DNA of 64,000 nucleotides from positions 50,773-114,772 of the forward strand of contig NVVD01000008.1 of the NCBI GenBank assembly GCA_002402105.1, in the 5' to 3' direction. Made by a program: the position numbers and the translations under genes. Under the pieces are notes generated by a model that was given only the letters and a program-made list of their open reading frames with translations, was not told the origin of the DNA and searched no databases. Shown in pieces: positions 44,401-50,389 of the stretch. The stretch is from Candidatus Cloacimonadota bacterium (GTDB taxonomy: Bacteria > Muiribacteriota > UBA6191). The first letter of the stretch is position 1. The number at the start of each line of letters is the position of its first letter.

Positions 44401-46890
44401 CGAATCAGAACAGTAACAAGGACTTTGGGTAGAGGAGGCTGTGTAATTTGCATCACAGCCAGTAGGGGCAGTATCACTTACTTTTGTACAAATCTCTGTT
44501 AGAGCTGTGAGATCATTAGTTAAAAAACCGTTTGTATTTTTAAGATGTCCCTGACTCCAGCAAATTTTGGAGCTACTAGATGGAATTGTATTGTCTTTGT
44601 TTGGAGTAAGAGTAATTATTTTAGATTCAGCCAAATTATTATTAGAATCTTTAGCAGTAAGTTCAAATGGTCTTGGGCCTCCAAGTTCAAGCGAGAAATT
44701 ATGCCCAGGAGTAACTGTAATAAGTGGGTTCATAGTAGCATTAGTAGAACTAGGATATATGCCTTTTATTTCTAAACGAGTATTATCAAGGTTTCTAATA
44801 GCTTGTATGTTGCTAGAGGTTTTACTGGCTACTTCTGATTCAGTACATTCTATTTGTTGAGAGTTTTGAGGGATACATTGTTTAGCTTGAATGCTCAAAT
44901 TGATTGAAAGAGGGATTTTCAGCCCAGAGAAGCTACGCATAGAAATAGAGATAGGAGGGATGTCTTCAACTGTGAAGCTAATGCTAGTAGTTATACCATC
45001 TGCTGCTTCTGAGATGATAAATTGTGTCGGGGCTATAATTCGTGGCTCTCTGTTAATTTTGAAAGTTAAAACAGCTATTGCCTTGTTGCCTGCAAAATCT
45101 TCAATAGAAGCTTTGAGGGTATGGGATAAACCATTCGGAAAGGAAGTTACAGGACGAGTAAACGTATATTTTGCTGTTCCACCATCTATAGTAGTATCTC
45201 TTTGAAAAAGGTCTGAAAAGTTTACTGCTTTTTTGATTGTTTTATTTAACGGGGGAGGAAAGGCAATTTCTTCATCTGCTGAAAATATTTTTAATGTTGA
45301 GAGGTTATAAGCAAGGTTATCACTAAAGTTTACAATTAAATTTAAGCTATCTTGAACAATATTATTATTTGGGAGAGGTTGAAAAAATATATGAGGTAGC
45401 TCTTGATCTTGTTGTTGAACTGTTTCTTGGCTTGATGGGGTAGATGTTCCATCAATATCAACAAACGAAGCAATTTTTGTGTTGTCACTTGTGTTATTGC
45501 CTAAGGCACTTGGAGCTACCAAGTCATTGCCCTCTGCAAACTGTCCATTAGCATCCGCATCAACTTCGTAGATTGTAATAACTGAGGCTTTGTTAGTTGT
45601 GGTATCAAGTTGAATTTTTGGCTCAATGTTGATGCCGTTGGTAGTGATTACTTCTGGCTTAGAAATTACAACTAATGGTTCAGTTTCATTTTGTAAGCCA
45701 TCTCCATTAGTGTCTACATTTTGTTGAACAATGAGTCTTTCTTTCATTAAATTTGGATTGCTTGCAAGTTTAGAATAAAGATCAAATTTAGATTGCTCAT
45801 CACTAGTAAGTACTTGTTGGTTTTGTACTTTAGTTTTTATTGGTTCAAGAAGAGAATCAATATTTTCTTTCCAAGAAATGATTTTACCATTATTGGTATA
45901 GGAATATTCATTAGGGTTAGATAGCTCTAAACGAATAGCTTGATTAGAAGAAAAATCAATTTGCACATTAACGGATAATCTATTTTTAGAACTCGTTTTG
46001 GCGTCACCTAGTACTTTACCATTATAAGATGGTTGAAATGAGACTTTAGTATTTATAGATTGAGTACCATTGATAGAAGGCCTACTTAGAACAATTTGCA
46101 TTTTATAAGCACTAGACGTGTAAAGACTGTCAATATCATTGTTTAGTGGCGGAAAATCTTTATCAAAACTTTCTAGGTCAACTAAAATGCTTTGTTCTAA
46201 TGTAGTGGCTTGATTATTTTGAATTACCTTCAATCTTGGCTGTAACTCTGTCCATGGGGATAAAGTTAATAAATTAATGGTTTGACTAGAGTTAACTAGG
46301 CCATGTAGAGCCGTAACCATTTGATTAATCAAAGTTGTAACATCGTCTACACTACTTTGATTGCCTAAATTAAGAGCGCTACCTTTCCAAGCATTAGATG
46401 CAGAAGTAATTTTGTCTTTTTTCAAAGTTGCTAACTGTAATTTGAGAGAGTCAAAAGAACTTTTTAAAAAAGAAACCTGATAGTTTCCGTTGCTGTTTGT
46501 AGAAGCATTCCCTATTTTAAAATAGGGCTGAATACCTGTGCCATCTTTTTTATCTACAGTAACAAAAAAGTCGACGTTTACATTAGCTAAAGCAAGATTA
46601 TTTGTTTCAGTTAGGCGTATTGATGATAGGGCAAAGTGTATTTTAGATAGGGCTTTGCTTAATTTAGAATTAGAGTTTTGTTGGGAAGGAAAAGTAACAG
46701 TGCCTGAGAAGTCTCCAATTGCAAGGTCGTTATTAATTGGTGGAGTAGGATTGTTTGGGGTTTGATTAATAGGGGGGTTTGTTACAGAGTTATTACCGTC
46801 TTCTCCTCCTCCGCCTCCACCGCAGCCAAAGAGTAGTAAAGCAATCATTAGTGTTGTGATTAAAAAAAGTATTTTACTGCGATTTTTCAT
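29428..46890 (-). CDS. giant (5820-residue) cadherin-like/NHL/FG-GAP repeat lipoprotein
   Basis: I chose the ATG at 46890 (AGGGAT before it). The protein then begins MKNRSKILFLITTLM and reaches LLLFGCGGGGGG, a lipoprotein signal with a slightly irregular lipobox, followed by a Pro/Asn linker. Acidic Ca-type loops lie near residue 400 (DTNGDGLQNETE). From about 500 to 3750 there are beta-sandwich cadherin/He-PIG-like modules; I count about 22 junctions of the NDxP type (VNDKPRF, VNDNPVF, VNNPPTI, ANDAPVA). An IPT-like stretch follows. Next come NHL-type propeller segments (TYLLVADTNNNKIKAIDL, near 4050), FG-GAP motifs (TQDQVPDLFLP, DIDGDQISDLIA, ADFDNNGYQDIAV) and a last NHL propeller to the end. 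It is probably a surface-anchored adhesin or carbohydrate-binding protein; the ligand is unknown. Confidence 0.88.
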   Translation of the reverse strand: MKNRSKILFLITTLMIALLLFGCGGGGGGEDGNNSVTNPPINQTPNNPTPPINNDLAIGDFSGTVTFPSQQNSNSKLSKALSKIHFALSSIRLTETNNLALANVNVDFFVTVDKKDGTGIQPYFKIGNASTNSNGNYQVSFLKSSFDSLKLQLATLKKDKITSASNAWKGSALNLGNQSSVDDVTTLINQMVTALHGLVNSSQTINLLTLSPWTELQPRLKVIQNNQATTLEQSILVDLESFDKDFPPLNNDIDSLYTSSAYKMQIVLSRPSINGTQSINTKVSFQPSYNGKVLGDAKTSSKNRLSVNVQIDFSSNQAIRLELSNPNEYSYTNNGKIISWKENIDSLLEPIKTKVQNQQVLTSDEQSKFDLYSKLASNPNLMKERLIVQQNVDTNGDGLQNETEPLVVISKPEVITTNGINIEPKIQLDTTTNKASVITIYEVDADANGQFAEGNDLVAPSALGNNTSDNTKIASFVDIDGTSTPSSQETVQQQDQELPHIFFQPLPNNNIVQDSLNLIVNFSDNLAYNLSTLKIFSADEEIAFPPPLNKTIKKAVNFSDLFQRDTTIDGGTAKYTFTRPVTSFPNGLSHTLKASIEDFAGNKAIAVLTFKINREPRIIAPTQFIISEAADGITTSISFTVEDIPPISISMRSFSGLKIPLSINLSIQAKQCIPQNSQQIECTESEVASKTSSNIQAIRNLDNTRLEIKGIYPSSTNATMNPLITVTPGHNFSLELGGPRPFELTAKDSNNNLAESKIITLTPNKDNTIPSSSSKICWSQGHLKNTNGFLTNDLTALTEICTKVSDTAPTGCDANYTASSTQSPCYCSDSFQVAENTTSTFVFCSSDLDFENEVSLNFISIQKTQGDTSPKEIKNTDIYPFHAPKNVSFRYYPDSNSVLPAIIPTLSSISIFDWKPDPLQYGGTNKLNFTYSDGVGALQSIQLTLSVSTVEDAPLLTRLNGNLSASSGDILTLPLSIDQSLLENYLNGLNKTPLFKVKQGNSIQLSFHSTDDERQLINGTVPYLNLLNSSGFGVNVANWLQQPNNGNLDVSILNLAGKSSNSEALIVTQYIIIETADSIALPTTYTIPFEIIDQNDPPIISSLNNDLTQASILVMSNQASQIVTLVYPLAVLEDTTIDLYIHAQDNDPSKNADGITTGICYSTSFNFQDNTNYNETQTRLNNLGQSVNNQIWTQHLKFSPTTIDTKEIQGNSTITENLFILKVISGNTLQCKQTETIVHLKVNVTPVDEAPFFTNITLNNGVDIDSGSLKPNNIFTIYQGQAFAFKQFLIDEELHLISDVVLSNPNPQLSFNLSFFPNNNGSKPSFFTLSSTLSNNDIPDYINGLPQVLNLEYTVVNSILASGLTTTRSESLSFRLSDTADAPSFINTNTGIIFTDQPTTINMTEGVFGSFLIRTTNDNEKNPKFKNNFSFKLFSAPAGVSLSSSAIANAPILGSASAQPGVTAIIKWTPTQNDVDGVNSKTHDIAIQSCISQSLEAPTSKTCTIQNFRVQVSPVDDLADIYFNVNSDGTGGTLLTSNTFSVNNPFTISEDSDFINRFLAIDVDGEDVTSLKVDLLYQGDTYTANGYSLAKNSNTNFTRSSSLTSISVSNIKPLTQLLDGEELFLPNSTPVSNPLSLSILQEVFWKSIDWDDISTSPQSLSITTYVIRLQAISNGKTKEVSMYLKLISTNDSPKITNQKFAQEIGQKDLAGKRVQDLAQLVYNEEGDNLTYNINTPDTFLSNQIESSGNSQYLTLSISPGFNEVGPHTLTLSVNETTNTQNNDSQSISFVVTDSNDPLNFSNESIFNTIKILSERETWTTTIKIIDRDLRSTPFINAPLGERVTYQVIGSLSTSYTDSSTKLFYSTNSMLSLTDTNYATPTLSSTGTNHVTSGNIIFFGTNIPRQPLSPIPSIIDETALLNFSFTALQVTTSDSQINDPFASFDYYLHFLAMDHFRSERSIARQTVHIFIKPIDNQPEVRFLSQQAINPLSSSFPVKFNNAVSLENTSVVIPTDATPLLPYIIKEDSIPFTFSLTAFDQESEAISFSFVQTNLSTSSTSTLTNLTNISVNIFQATSSNSLKMSFTPTNINVGHQNFILELADTESPNPISINKVQKKTAEINLLIANVSDQPFLTHLNYSNLNTKVKTAINISSTSISPIVLYEDQVNHLIISIDDLDLHIPKHFSTKSKLSIQSAYGVTSTTAINNLEQLLMPEEFFRYQLITNNIETFFGLSIFKGSTDSFTLATDVTLYEYSVQSQLAKTSTSNLVSVSWVPDVNYTFDLRLDASKSETIPMTFFVDSFASKSIDISKKTSLTTSIPILVWPRNDTPTLTSEKLEYDFNEDEAGIILFTLNDEEEANNLSLHFAANTTQPSGLEIVGKQIQWTPDNNHTILNSYNISLIASDTGKITPTTISDPRLQSTTALHSKTYTITIQLKDKDDSSQQDTTYIPAITAVEDAAYKSYIRYTDIDPGDRLEYSLISAPTGMQITTSPTEHDDIGNTDLVGIITWTPNLPGQFAVKIGITSIVKSTGLIKETLEYNYNIQVSSVNDKPRFLSPAPSNIVENEFFKYTPQVADEDNETIFLSFDSTFPCTLPGFMELEANSLELTGFTTLGGLETIENSFGDSNEVPTTAPVISGGINYFPKFHICLTLSDGANPLVTQTFDLTMTRKNNTPSVIGLKILTNPSSVLSSQRTTQTTLDLLRDSNNQPGVYTNPTGRLVKLYQKEGFVNRLQLTIFDEELDGPLLVSAESIPTGVSIVNPTPSLNASGVTTVELTWLADPSVANTQQTFVLRLKDSKGAFQDFTFIADVSDEPDKPVIQTAILASDKFFATEDILNTQVQLFSIDSDSFSLVTYSIVTSEASIPHPTSIIQSSHPEFNNSYSLNLNNDGAVQFLATTAIISNDKLVPVTFSICGSPRVSSFSSDCITVRYNYRLIYVNDNPVFSPTIPPSAKVTGTEGTDYIGLTFRKVLNSSGCMPPESLEICLFDEESTSLSDIANLKLEIIEPEVFPNGLSLSNPILSNGNSYIQTVIWTNIPADEAPARNLIIHGYESLKPAKLVTFTYTIDIANVNNAPLINNGFPLLKETLLEGQTFLYNFSSITNDPDGDPLTYRLLKGVSNMTINTDSGLISWIPNTSHLGLHLIQVSVEDSPFSTKSIQVTTTFFVEVKKVNNPPTISPILRKIFDTSIETSPTATETQSFEAKVFAFDEEGDSFSFIPSLSKLNGQAFNPNFSFSALGKINWVPTNAEVGPNQLQVVAQDTQSGTNTTAFFTLTVINKNDPPSIIDPISKPQIINESDTYTHQFVVSDQDPSETLTFSAFVEPPTIIASISLDGLLTIVTNENSKGNYTVTVSVNDSGNLTDTNTFSLEILNTNNIPTLFGIPELYVEKTKTYIHELDAFDPEGDAITFETEELNSQRAPEVQLEASSGLLNINYNNNPLSFTFAIKAKDSTGQYAASTQAVTVIYTDSVPPRIISSPPKTGKILTEYQYEAITDPASGTEIEAVVLPQGMTVDSNTLYWVPQFNPQQGINQAGTHLVVIRAKQNINGEIIKSKPQKFNLEISAANDAPVANYLTNEVTGEEKINFAAVEANPFINTILKITDINTEDFSRVHACFDIGVLEACTANSGTKQAVSNSSSTAVASLGVTTKVVQNNQVELLVSLNWNPDNAAAEGENSFHIYATDGIDRSNVLTVTFNVSNTNNSPAFFQDENLVVSETAFMGSPYKRTFFARDEDKETTWFCLDKEKFTKDAEPNFESSAWYPGFAPKVLIPYSAQDQSKVRVRLIGEDDIFYTKEEIVSLPDSQYCVKGLPIILANDPHPERGKLSKIIFEYYPLNRHFLFSQRPSLPLELSENKSIKNENITPTFLLQLAPTINALMPEAQFEEGLVFVTGEGVLNQGSLPLTVKFQNSQKVVIATTTVTNLGVTEGFGQFIVPKGAESGFISIGFSVFSSSVPFTVLKGESSVIAGTTETDEANFSASAGLAVTWVDSQLYAFVSNAEYHTINLYKFDNTGNKKDFYINQQFQPSLQISGQLGKSGDSNLLPNLLNFPTGLSIAYNKTTTYLLVADTNNNKIKAIDLSDLWSSKKETNYSFNHYTIAQSTHLNRPYKAIQKSPNSTNIFIANTFNNTVELLNVGSRDFKVLENFQRETGIDNQVGSQNTSTSTGTGYARVDTFGNLFHPIDLAFNDDQSTLWVSSYTNHSYSLNSSFHLYTGKWIDKNDFSGTGQSYVETNIFYNKNISLSNLAEESLIEGNQQNLITLSNSNVKTQITTEGLTYSVRSEDIVSTFDPNINNPKITNQVSYLIVNEKGLYNNPYELWNKEMIEFNNYHTPTTPNTALTSNNNMSYQTQELHFKSSIAKSGAIKGSAQAKASILLRPKTRELIISPKHDVRNTYALTFLEKSELPSFLTNKKLGDPFYYDTTQDQVPDLFLPVPLDGIVYIFKGIANTLPSLPPLTFDFSKYWYINSISMGPSCADQECMVGVRHINTARFLGHNLPKVGSLESTRGTLRGDDLIFVNSVKSTIYIVDSYGFSVNQISVGTGGLSTHNSEPITGMADFNFHINQKAHADWNATTPFNVFFDSANPSSTYWTQPSASPGTPVTFFATDSPYSGAVFTMENSPYRVVAGHYTSKYLSQTCYSSTCLIDEHCSNDTQCNAPDGILGDTPDNISYGWTIDRDSGFTSFSVDLLNLEQLAVIDTPSTQTNDSVITFIGLDAESEYTISLGNDKAFSKVYSGMIDSAPTHSVVAMTWNSNSGGIAFGSQSFSQNQRARQDGVIFFDKNAKLVYKIIQDSNFQATQVVQNVYSLVTDLSKCGKVSDFRIIDIDGDQISDLIALHIDTNQVSIHRGTGNRSEAQFFTGALTCDDIGTDVQVLPTLDKPHSIDILDTTRLSQDSFSNVEFVISYEESQSISVFTTSKIDGEFFKLPVHFNMGLSNLKSIKTINRTNKIHNLVDTSTLIPTDFSLNVADQTTQGINIWNGFYFGVPNTNDPFYIEGVKESIIATAGIVFTQSIPTQSQANIGAMTLVKEWIFKSTRSYFVSTESLDFFNTQINKDNQNDIVVMDPYNHLFTVFLSEPSVDAILYDPNAKSYNTEGLIGGMAFGDINEDIKDDISFKAHNDIIVSNFSKDTITIYHNGGQSSNSAVNPDYTFSHSSYPPTTISVGNGPTGVTMADFDNNGYQDIAVSNYVGGNITILFNQGTNPITFKSILLPAGLAPKQIYAVDLDVSIGQTPKNTDIVVINRDSNDIYVYKNNGKGQFSTPYIYAISDYFPSNHSIKNLDTGLLIDPNEEKSQDFLYGNVGSQKLSSLTTFNNFLIGKTYGISSFINTGDKSSSQYHSGISSYSVNLDGSLSFQSLKQTNALTVIKSLAFMNNELYFGSTELSPSLSNPFVSTNGSYFTTASIHRWDLSSLLSAAPQTAVTISDTSFFNLRKDQLGGVIEAMATTKKPGSSIKELYYIHSGKSKTLQRLLPTSQELISGTKKSPVATNIITEFGENFSFNHPAGLILDPTKNTLLVADSQSNLIRIIDLESNVTRTLVIGSQDNFTYLTGVIDITQEYNTFNYFTLFPNATLNTSLGLIRPSDDPDPSFSFITLNDKETSITPSNWFQLMRYQQYLYIAENSDLINPSNGNIYEVDTSQSPFTIHKLSYLNSYNLQGLSGMTLSKDGQKIFISEYQSNTIKTIDLVRDINTGSLSNLTITTIAGFDQISGHFDGSTELALLSRPRALVLNDNEDSLFFIDGSSIRYINLENFTLGLPLEVNTIAGNPFQTGIINGAGTRSRFLTPYYMQYKNIDGKDVLYISDYLANNIREFRP

Positions 46891-46916
46891 TGAAATCCCT
46901 ATTAATATATTATGCA

Positions 46917-46944
46917 AAGCAGTAAAGAAAAAAGGATACTGCTT
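46917..46944 (-). repeat. inverted repeat in the leader of the giant lipoprotein gene
   Basis: AAGCAGTA and TACTGCTT form an 8-bp stem around 12 bases, 27 bases before the giant gene's start codon. A hairpin here could affect its expression. The remaining leader up to 47068 is AT-rich, and I see no convincing -35/-10 pair on the minus strand. Confidence 0.4.
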
Positions 46945-47068
46945 GTCATTAGTAATAAACTCAAGCACATAGTTTGTGTTTATTTTAATAAATTAGTGTA
47001 TAAAACTTGAAAGTATACAAAAAGTTGACAAAAATATCCATTTTTGTTTGTTTTTGTTTGAAAAATAT

Positions 47069-47752
47069 TTACTTAATACCAACAAATTGCGTGGTTATTC
47101 CAAATTGATTGAGACTATAGCTAGATTTTGAAAATTTAGCTTGAGAAAAAAGGTTTAGGACTTCTTTTTGGTTGGGAAAGGCTTGAATAGAGCGGGCTAA
47201 ATAGTCATATGCTTCTTGATTTTTTCCAAAAAAGCTTGATATAAATGGTAAAACACTTTTTAAGTAGATTGTATTGCCGATTCGTAAAAGAGGATTTTGT
47301 GGTTGGGTTAGCTCTAAGATAGTCAGCTTTCCATTGGGCCTGAGTATTCTTTTTGCTTCAATTAAAAAATCAAGGTAATTAGGCATATTTCTGAAACCAA
47401 AGGCGATAGTGATAGCATCAAAGCAATCATCAGAAAAAGGAGTATGTATTCCGTTTCCTCTAATTAGATTTAACTTTTTATCTCGTAATTTTCCTTGGTT
47501 TAGCATTCCAAAAGATAAATCTAATCCAAATATTTCAAGACCGCTTTGTTTGGATAAAAATAGTCTTAAGATATCACAAGTCCCACAGGCTATATCTAGA
47601 ACTTTTATTGGATGATTTTTTAAAGTTTCTTTTAGAAGTCTTTGCCTCCATATTTTATCAAGGTTGAGACTTAGTAAAGAGTTCATTAGCTCATAATTAG
47701 GAGCTATTTCATCAAAGTAGTTTTCAAGTATTTTAGATTCTTCAAGTGCCAT
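47069..47752 (-). CDS. UbiE/MenG quinone C-methyltransferase
   Basis: A SAM-dependent methyltransferase of the ubiquinone/menaquinone family. The N-terminal FDEIAPNYELMNSLLSLNLD is the family signature. VLDIACGTCDILRLF is the SAM-binding motif I, and AFGFRNMPNYLDFLIEAKRI is the conserved AFGxRN region. I chose the ATG at 47752 (227 residues) because the family starts close to this signature. A frame extension upstream to a TTG at 47827 shows no conserved residues, but neither start has a clear ribosome-binding site. It follows tsaC on the same strand. Sequence alone does not tell ubiquinone from menaquinone; the polyprenyl synthase at 6470 may supply the side chain. Confidence 0.88.
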   Translation of the reverse strand: MALEESKILENYFDEIAPNYELMNSLLSLNLDKIWRQRLLKETLKNHPIKVLDIACGTCDILRLFLSKQSGLEIFGLDLSFGMLNQGKLRDKKLNLIRGNGIHTPFSDDCFDAITIAFGFRNMPNYLDFLIEAKRILRPNGKLTILELTQPQNPLLRIGNTIYLKSVLPFISSFFGKNQEAYDYLARSIQAFPNQKEVLNLFSQAKFSKSSYSLNQFGITTQFVGIK

Positions 47753-47844
47753 AATAGATTTAAACAAGTTTTTGGGTGTGTTAATAAAGCAAGATTTTAC
47801 ACTAGTGTGGCTTTTTTTCAAAAACAAGTTAAATTTAGTTCATT

Positions 47845-48417
47845 TTACCTTAGTAGGGAGAAGTTATTAGGGAGCGTTTTTGATAAATTATTAATTTGTG
47901 TGGATGTTGCTCTAAGTATTTTAAGCTGTGTTTCTTTTAATTGAAGAATGGCTGACTCACTTGTAACTTTAGATATTTCTCCAATAATTGTTGGGCTGAA
48001 GTTTTTAAAGGTTGAGCAAATCTCTTCTTTTTTTTGTATGTTTTTATTATTGGACAGATTGTAGGATGTTACAGCTAGAGGCTGATTGATTTTGATTAGA
48101 AAATTTAATGCAGTTTCATGATTTGGAATTCGTACTCCAAGAAAAGAAGTATCTTGGTGGCAATAAAAGTATTTGTTTGATTTTGCTTTTGCAACTAAAG
48201 TTAAGTCTCCAGGCCAAAAGTTATTGAGCCAGTTTTCTAAACTACTTGGTATTTCAATTAGTTTTTTTGCCTCTGCCAAAGAGAAAGTAAATAAAATAAG
48301 GGGCTTTTTAAAATTTCTTCCTTTTAATTTATATATTTTTTGGACCAACTCTTTGTCGTTAGCATTGCATGCAAGACCCCATGACGTATCTGTGGCTAAA
48401 GCAAATACTTCATTCAT
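47845..48417 (-). CDS. tsaC: threonylcarbamoyl-AMP synthase TsaC/YrdC (Sua5 domain)
   Basis: A 190-residue YrdC-domain protein that makes threonylcarbamoyl-AMP for the t6A modification of ANN-decoding tRNAs. The start VFALATDTSWGLACN, the KLKGRNFKKPLILF nucleotide-binding segment, NFWPGDLTLV and GVRIPNH are family hallmarks. It has no C-terminal Sua5 extension. It overlaps prmC by eight bases. The run prfA-prmC-tsaC is a widespread bacterial arrangement of translation genes, which supports the assignment. Confidence 0.92.
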   Translation of the reverse strand: MNEVFALATDTSWGLACNANDKELVQKIYKLKGRNFKKPLILFTFSLAEAKKLIEIPSSLENWLNNFWPGDLTLVAKAKSNKYFYCHQDTSFLGVRIPNHETALNFLIKINQPLAVTSYNLSNNKNIQKKEEICSTFKNFSPTIIGEISKVTSESAILQLKETQLKILRATSTQINNLSKTLPNNFSLLR

Positions 48418-49249
48418 TCGTTTTTTCTAAAAGTAAAATGCGAGGGATGTTTTGAAAATCATTAATAATATTAATTAATTTAAATCTTTTATTTAAGATA
48501 AATTTTTGTATGTCTTTTAATTGATGGATGCCTATTTCAATATAGATTTTTCCACTTTCTTTTAAAATGATTGTAGCTGATTGAATAATTTTGAAAATAT
48601 GTGTTAAGCCTTTATTTTCTGAAAAAAGAGCTAAATGAGGTTCATAGTTTAAAACATCTTTTGTCATTATTTTTTTATGTTCTTTGGTTACATAAGGAGG
48701 GTTACAAAGAATCAAATCAAAAGAGTTATTTTTAAATGCATTTAAAAGATTTGTCTGAATAAGTGAAGTATGGGTTTTAAATTTTTTTGAATTAATTTGA
48801 CTGACTTCAAGAGCTTTATATGAAATATCAGATAATATGGTCAGTTTGTTTTTAAAATACATGGAAGAAGTGATGCCTAAGACTCCAGAGCCACAGCATA
48901 AATCTAATACTTTTTGTGGTTTTGATATGTTTTTGAAGAGGTGTTCAATTAAAAATTCGCTTTCTGGTCTAGGAATTAAAACCCTTTTATCGACGTAAAA
49001 CTTTTGTTCCCAAAAAAATTCTTGATTTAAAATATAAGCTAAGGGTTCATGTAGGCTTCTACGAGAAAGATAAGAAAAAAATAATTTAATCTGAGACTCA
49101 TTTAAGTTAATCTTGTTTGAACAAAGTCTAAGTTGATCTCTTGATATTTTTAAAATATGGGAAAGAAAATCACAGCTTTCTTGATGGGGGTTTTCGCTAT
49201 GTTCTTTTAATAATTTTGAACCTTCGTTAATTAGAAGGGATGCAATCAC
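48410..49249 (-). CDS. prmC: peptide chain release factor N5-glutamine methyltransferase PrmC (HemK)
   Basis: A 279-residue SAM-dependent enzyme that methylates the Gln of the GGQ motif in release factors. The SAM-binding motif is VLDLCCGSGVLGI, and the catalytic LILCNPPYV motif matches N5-glutamine methyltransferases. The helical N-terminal domain ends in PLAYILNQEFFW, and RVLIPRPESEFLIEHL follows as in the family. Its start overlaps the stop of prfA, its substrate's gene (ATGA), so the two products are made together. Confidence 0.95.
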   Translation of the reverse strand: MIASLLINEGSKLLKEHSENPHQESCDFLSHILKISRDQLRLCSNKINLNESQIKLFFSYLSRRSLHEPLAYILNQEFFWEQKFYVDKRVLIPRPESEFLIEHLFKNISKPQKVLDLCCGSGVLGITSSMYFKNKLTILSDISYKALEVSQINSKKFKTHTSLIQTNLLNAFKNNSFDLILCNPPYVTKEHKKIMTKDVLNYEPHLALFSENKGLTHIFKIIQSATIILKESGKIYIEIGIHQLKDIQKFILNKRFKLINIINDFQNIPRILLLEKTNE

Positions 49250-50331
49250 TCTCTTCTCATTTCCTCTAGTTTTCTTTTTTGATCGTCAGCAATAAGGCCT
49301 TCCACCATATTTCCGATATTTCCTTCGATAAAATCTGGTAAATTATGCATCGTCATGTTGATTCGGTGATCAGATACTCTACCTTGTGGGTAGTTATATG
49401 TTCTTATTTTTTCAGATCTGTCTCCTGTGCCAATTTGTGAAGATCTTTGAGAGGCATACTCAGCTGCTCTTTCTAATCGATCAATTTCAGCAAGGCGGGC
49501 TCTTAAAACTTTAAAAGCTTTGGCTTTATTTTTAATTTGGGACTTTTCATCTTGGCAAGAAACTACAGTATTAGTTGGAATGTGTGTTAAACGAACAGCA
49601 GAATAGGTTGTATTTACAGATTGTCCACCAGGGCCAGAAGCGCAAAATGTATCTGTACGTACATCTTTTTCATCAATACTAAATTCTTTTTCTTCAATTT
49701 CGGGTAAAATAGCAACTGTAATTGTAGATGTGTGGATTCTACCAGCAGACTCTGTAGATGGAACTCTTTGGACTCTATGAACACCAGACTCAAACTTTAG
49801 TTTAGAGTAAACGAGTTCTCCAACAACAGACATTGATAGTTCTTTGTAACCACCTTGTCCAGTATCACTGGCAGTTAAGATCTCTGTTTTCCAACCTTGC
49901 TTTTCAGAAAACCTTGAATACATTCTAAATAAATCTGCAACAAATAGAGCAGCTTCATCTCCACCAGCTCCAGCTCTGAGTTCAATGATAATATTTTTAT
50001 CATCAAGAGGGTCTTTAGGTAAAAGAAGGGTTTTCATTTCTTGCTTTAATACAAGAAGAGATTCTTCTCCTTCTTTTTTTTCTAAAGTAGCCATTTCAGA
50101 CATTTCTTCGTCACATTCAGGGTCTTGAAGCATTTCAGTCGCTGCTTCAATATTACCTATAACAGATTGCATTTCTTTATTTTTAGCAATAACTGGCTCA
50201 TGCTGCTTAAGCTCTTTAGCGACTATCATATATTTTTCAGGATCCATGACAATTTCTTGACTGATGCTTTTTTCTTTTAAGTGGGCATAATGTTTTAAAA
50301 TTTCAGCGAGTTTATTTTCCATTTGTTCCAT
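49246..50331 (-). CDS. prfA: peptide chain release factor 1
   Basis: A 361-residue class I release factor. The GGQ loop reads ASGPGGQSVNTTYSAVRLTH and the codon-recognition segment reads RVPSTESAGRIHTS. The PST tripeptide is of the RF1 PxT type (UAA/UAG), not the SPF of RF2. ELRAGAGGDEAALF is also conserved. It heads the overlapping prfA-prmC-tsaC series. The ATG at 50331 has AGGA upstream; an in-frame ATG three codons later is an equally possible start. Confidence 0.96.
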   Translation of the reverse strand: MEQMENKLAEILKHYAHLKEKSISQEIVMDPEKYMIVAKELKQHEPVIAKNKEMQSVIGNIEAATEMLQDPECDEEMSEMATLEKKEGEESLLVLKQEMKTLLLPKDPLDDKNIIIELRAGAGGDEAALFVADLFRMYSRFSEKQGWKTEILTASDTGQGGYKELSMSVVGELVYSKLKFESGVHRVQRVPSTESAGRIHTSTITVAILPEIEEKEFSIDEKDVRTDTFCASGPGGQSVNTTYSAVRLTHIPTNTVVSCQDEKSQIKNKAKAFKVLRARLAEIDRLERAAEYASQRSSQIGTGDRSEKIRTYNYPQGRVSDHRINMTMHNLPDFIEGNIGNMVEGLIADDQKRKLEEMRRE

Positions 50332-50389
50332 GAGAATAATCCTAGTTTAATTTGAGTGAATTAGTAAGTTGTACGAAGATTTAGGAATT

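Noticed and set aside
31094..46765. Many open frames of 60-110 codons opposite or across the giant lipoprotein gene
   Set aside because: They have no family signatures or consistent ribosome-binding sites and their sequences mirror the repeat coding strand; they are shadows.
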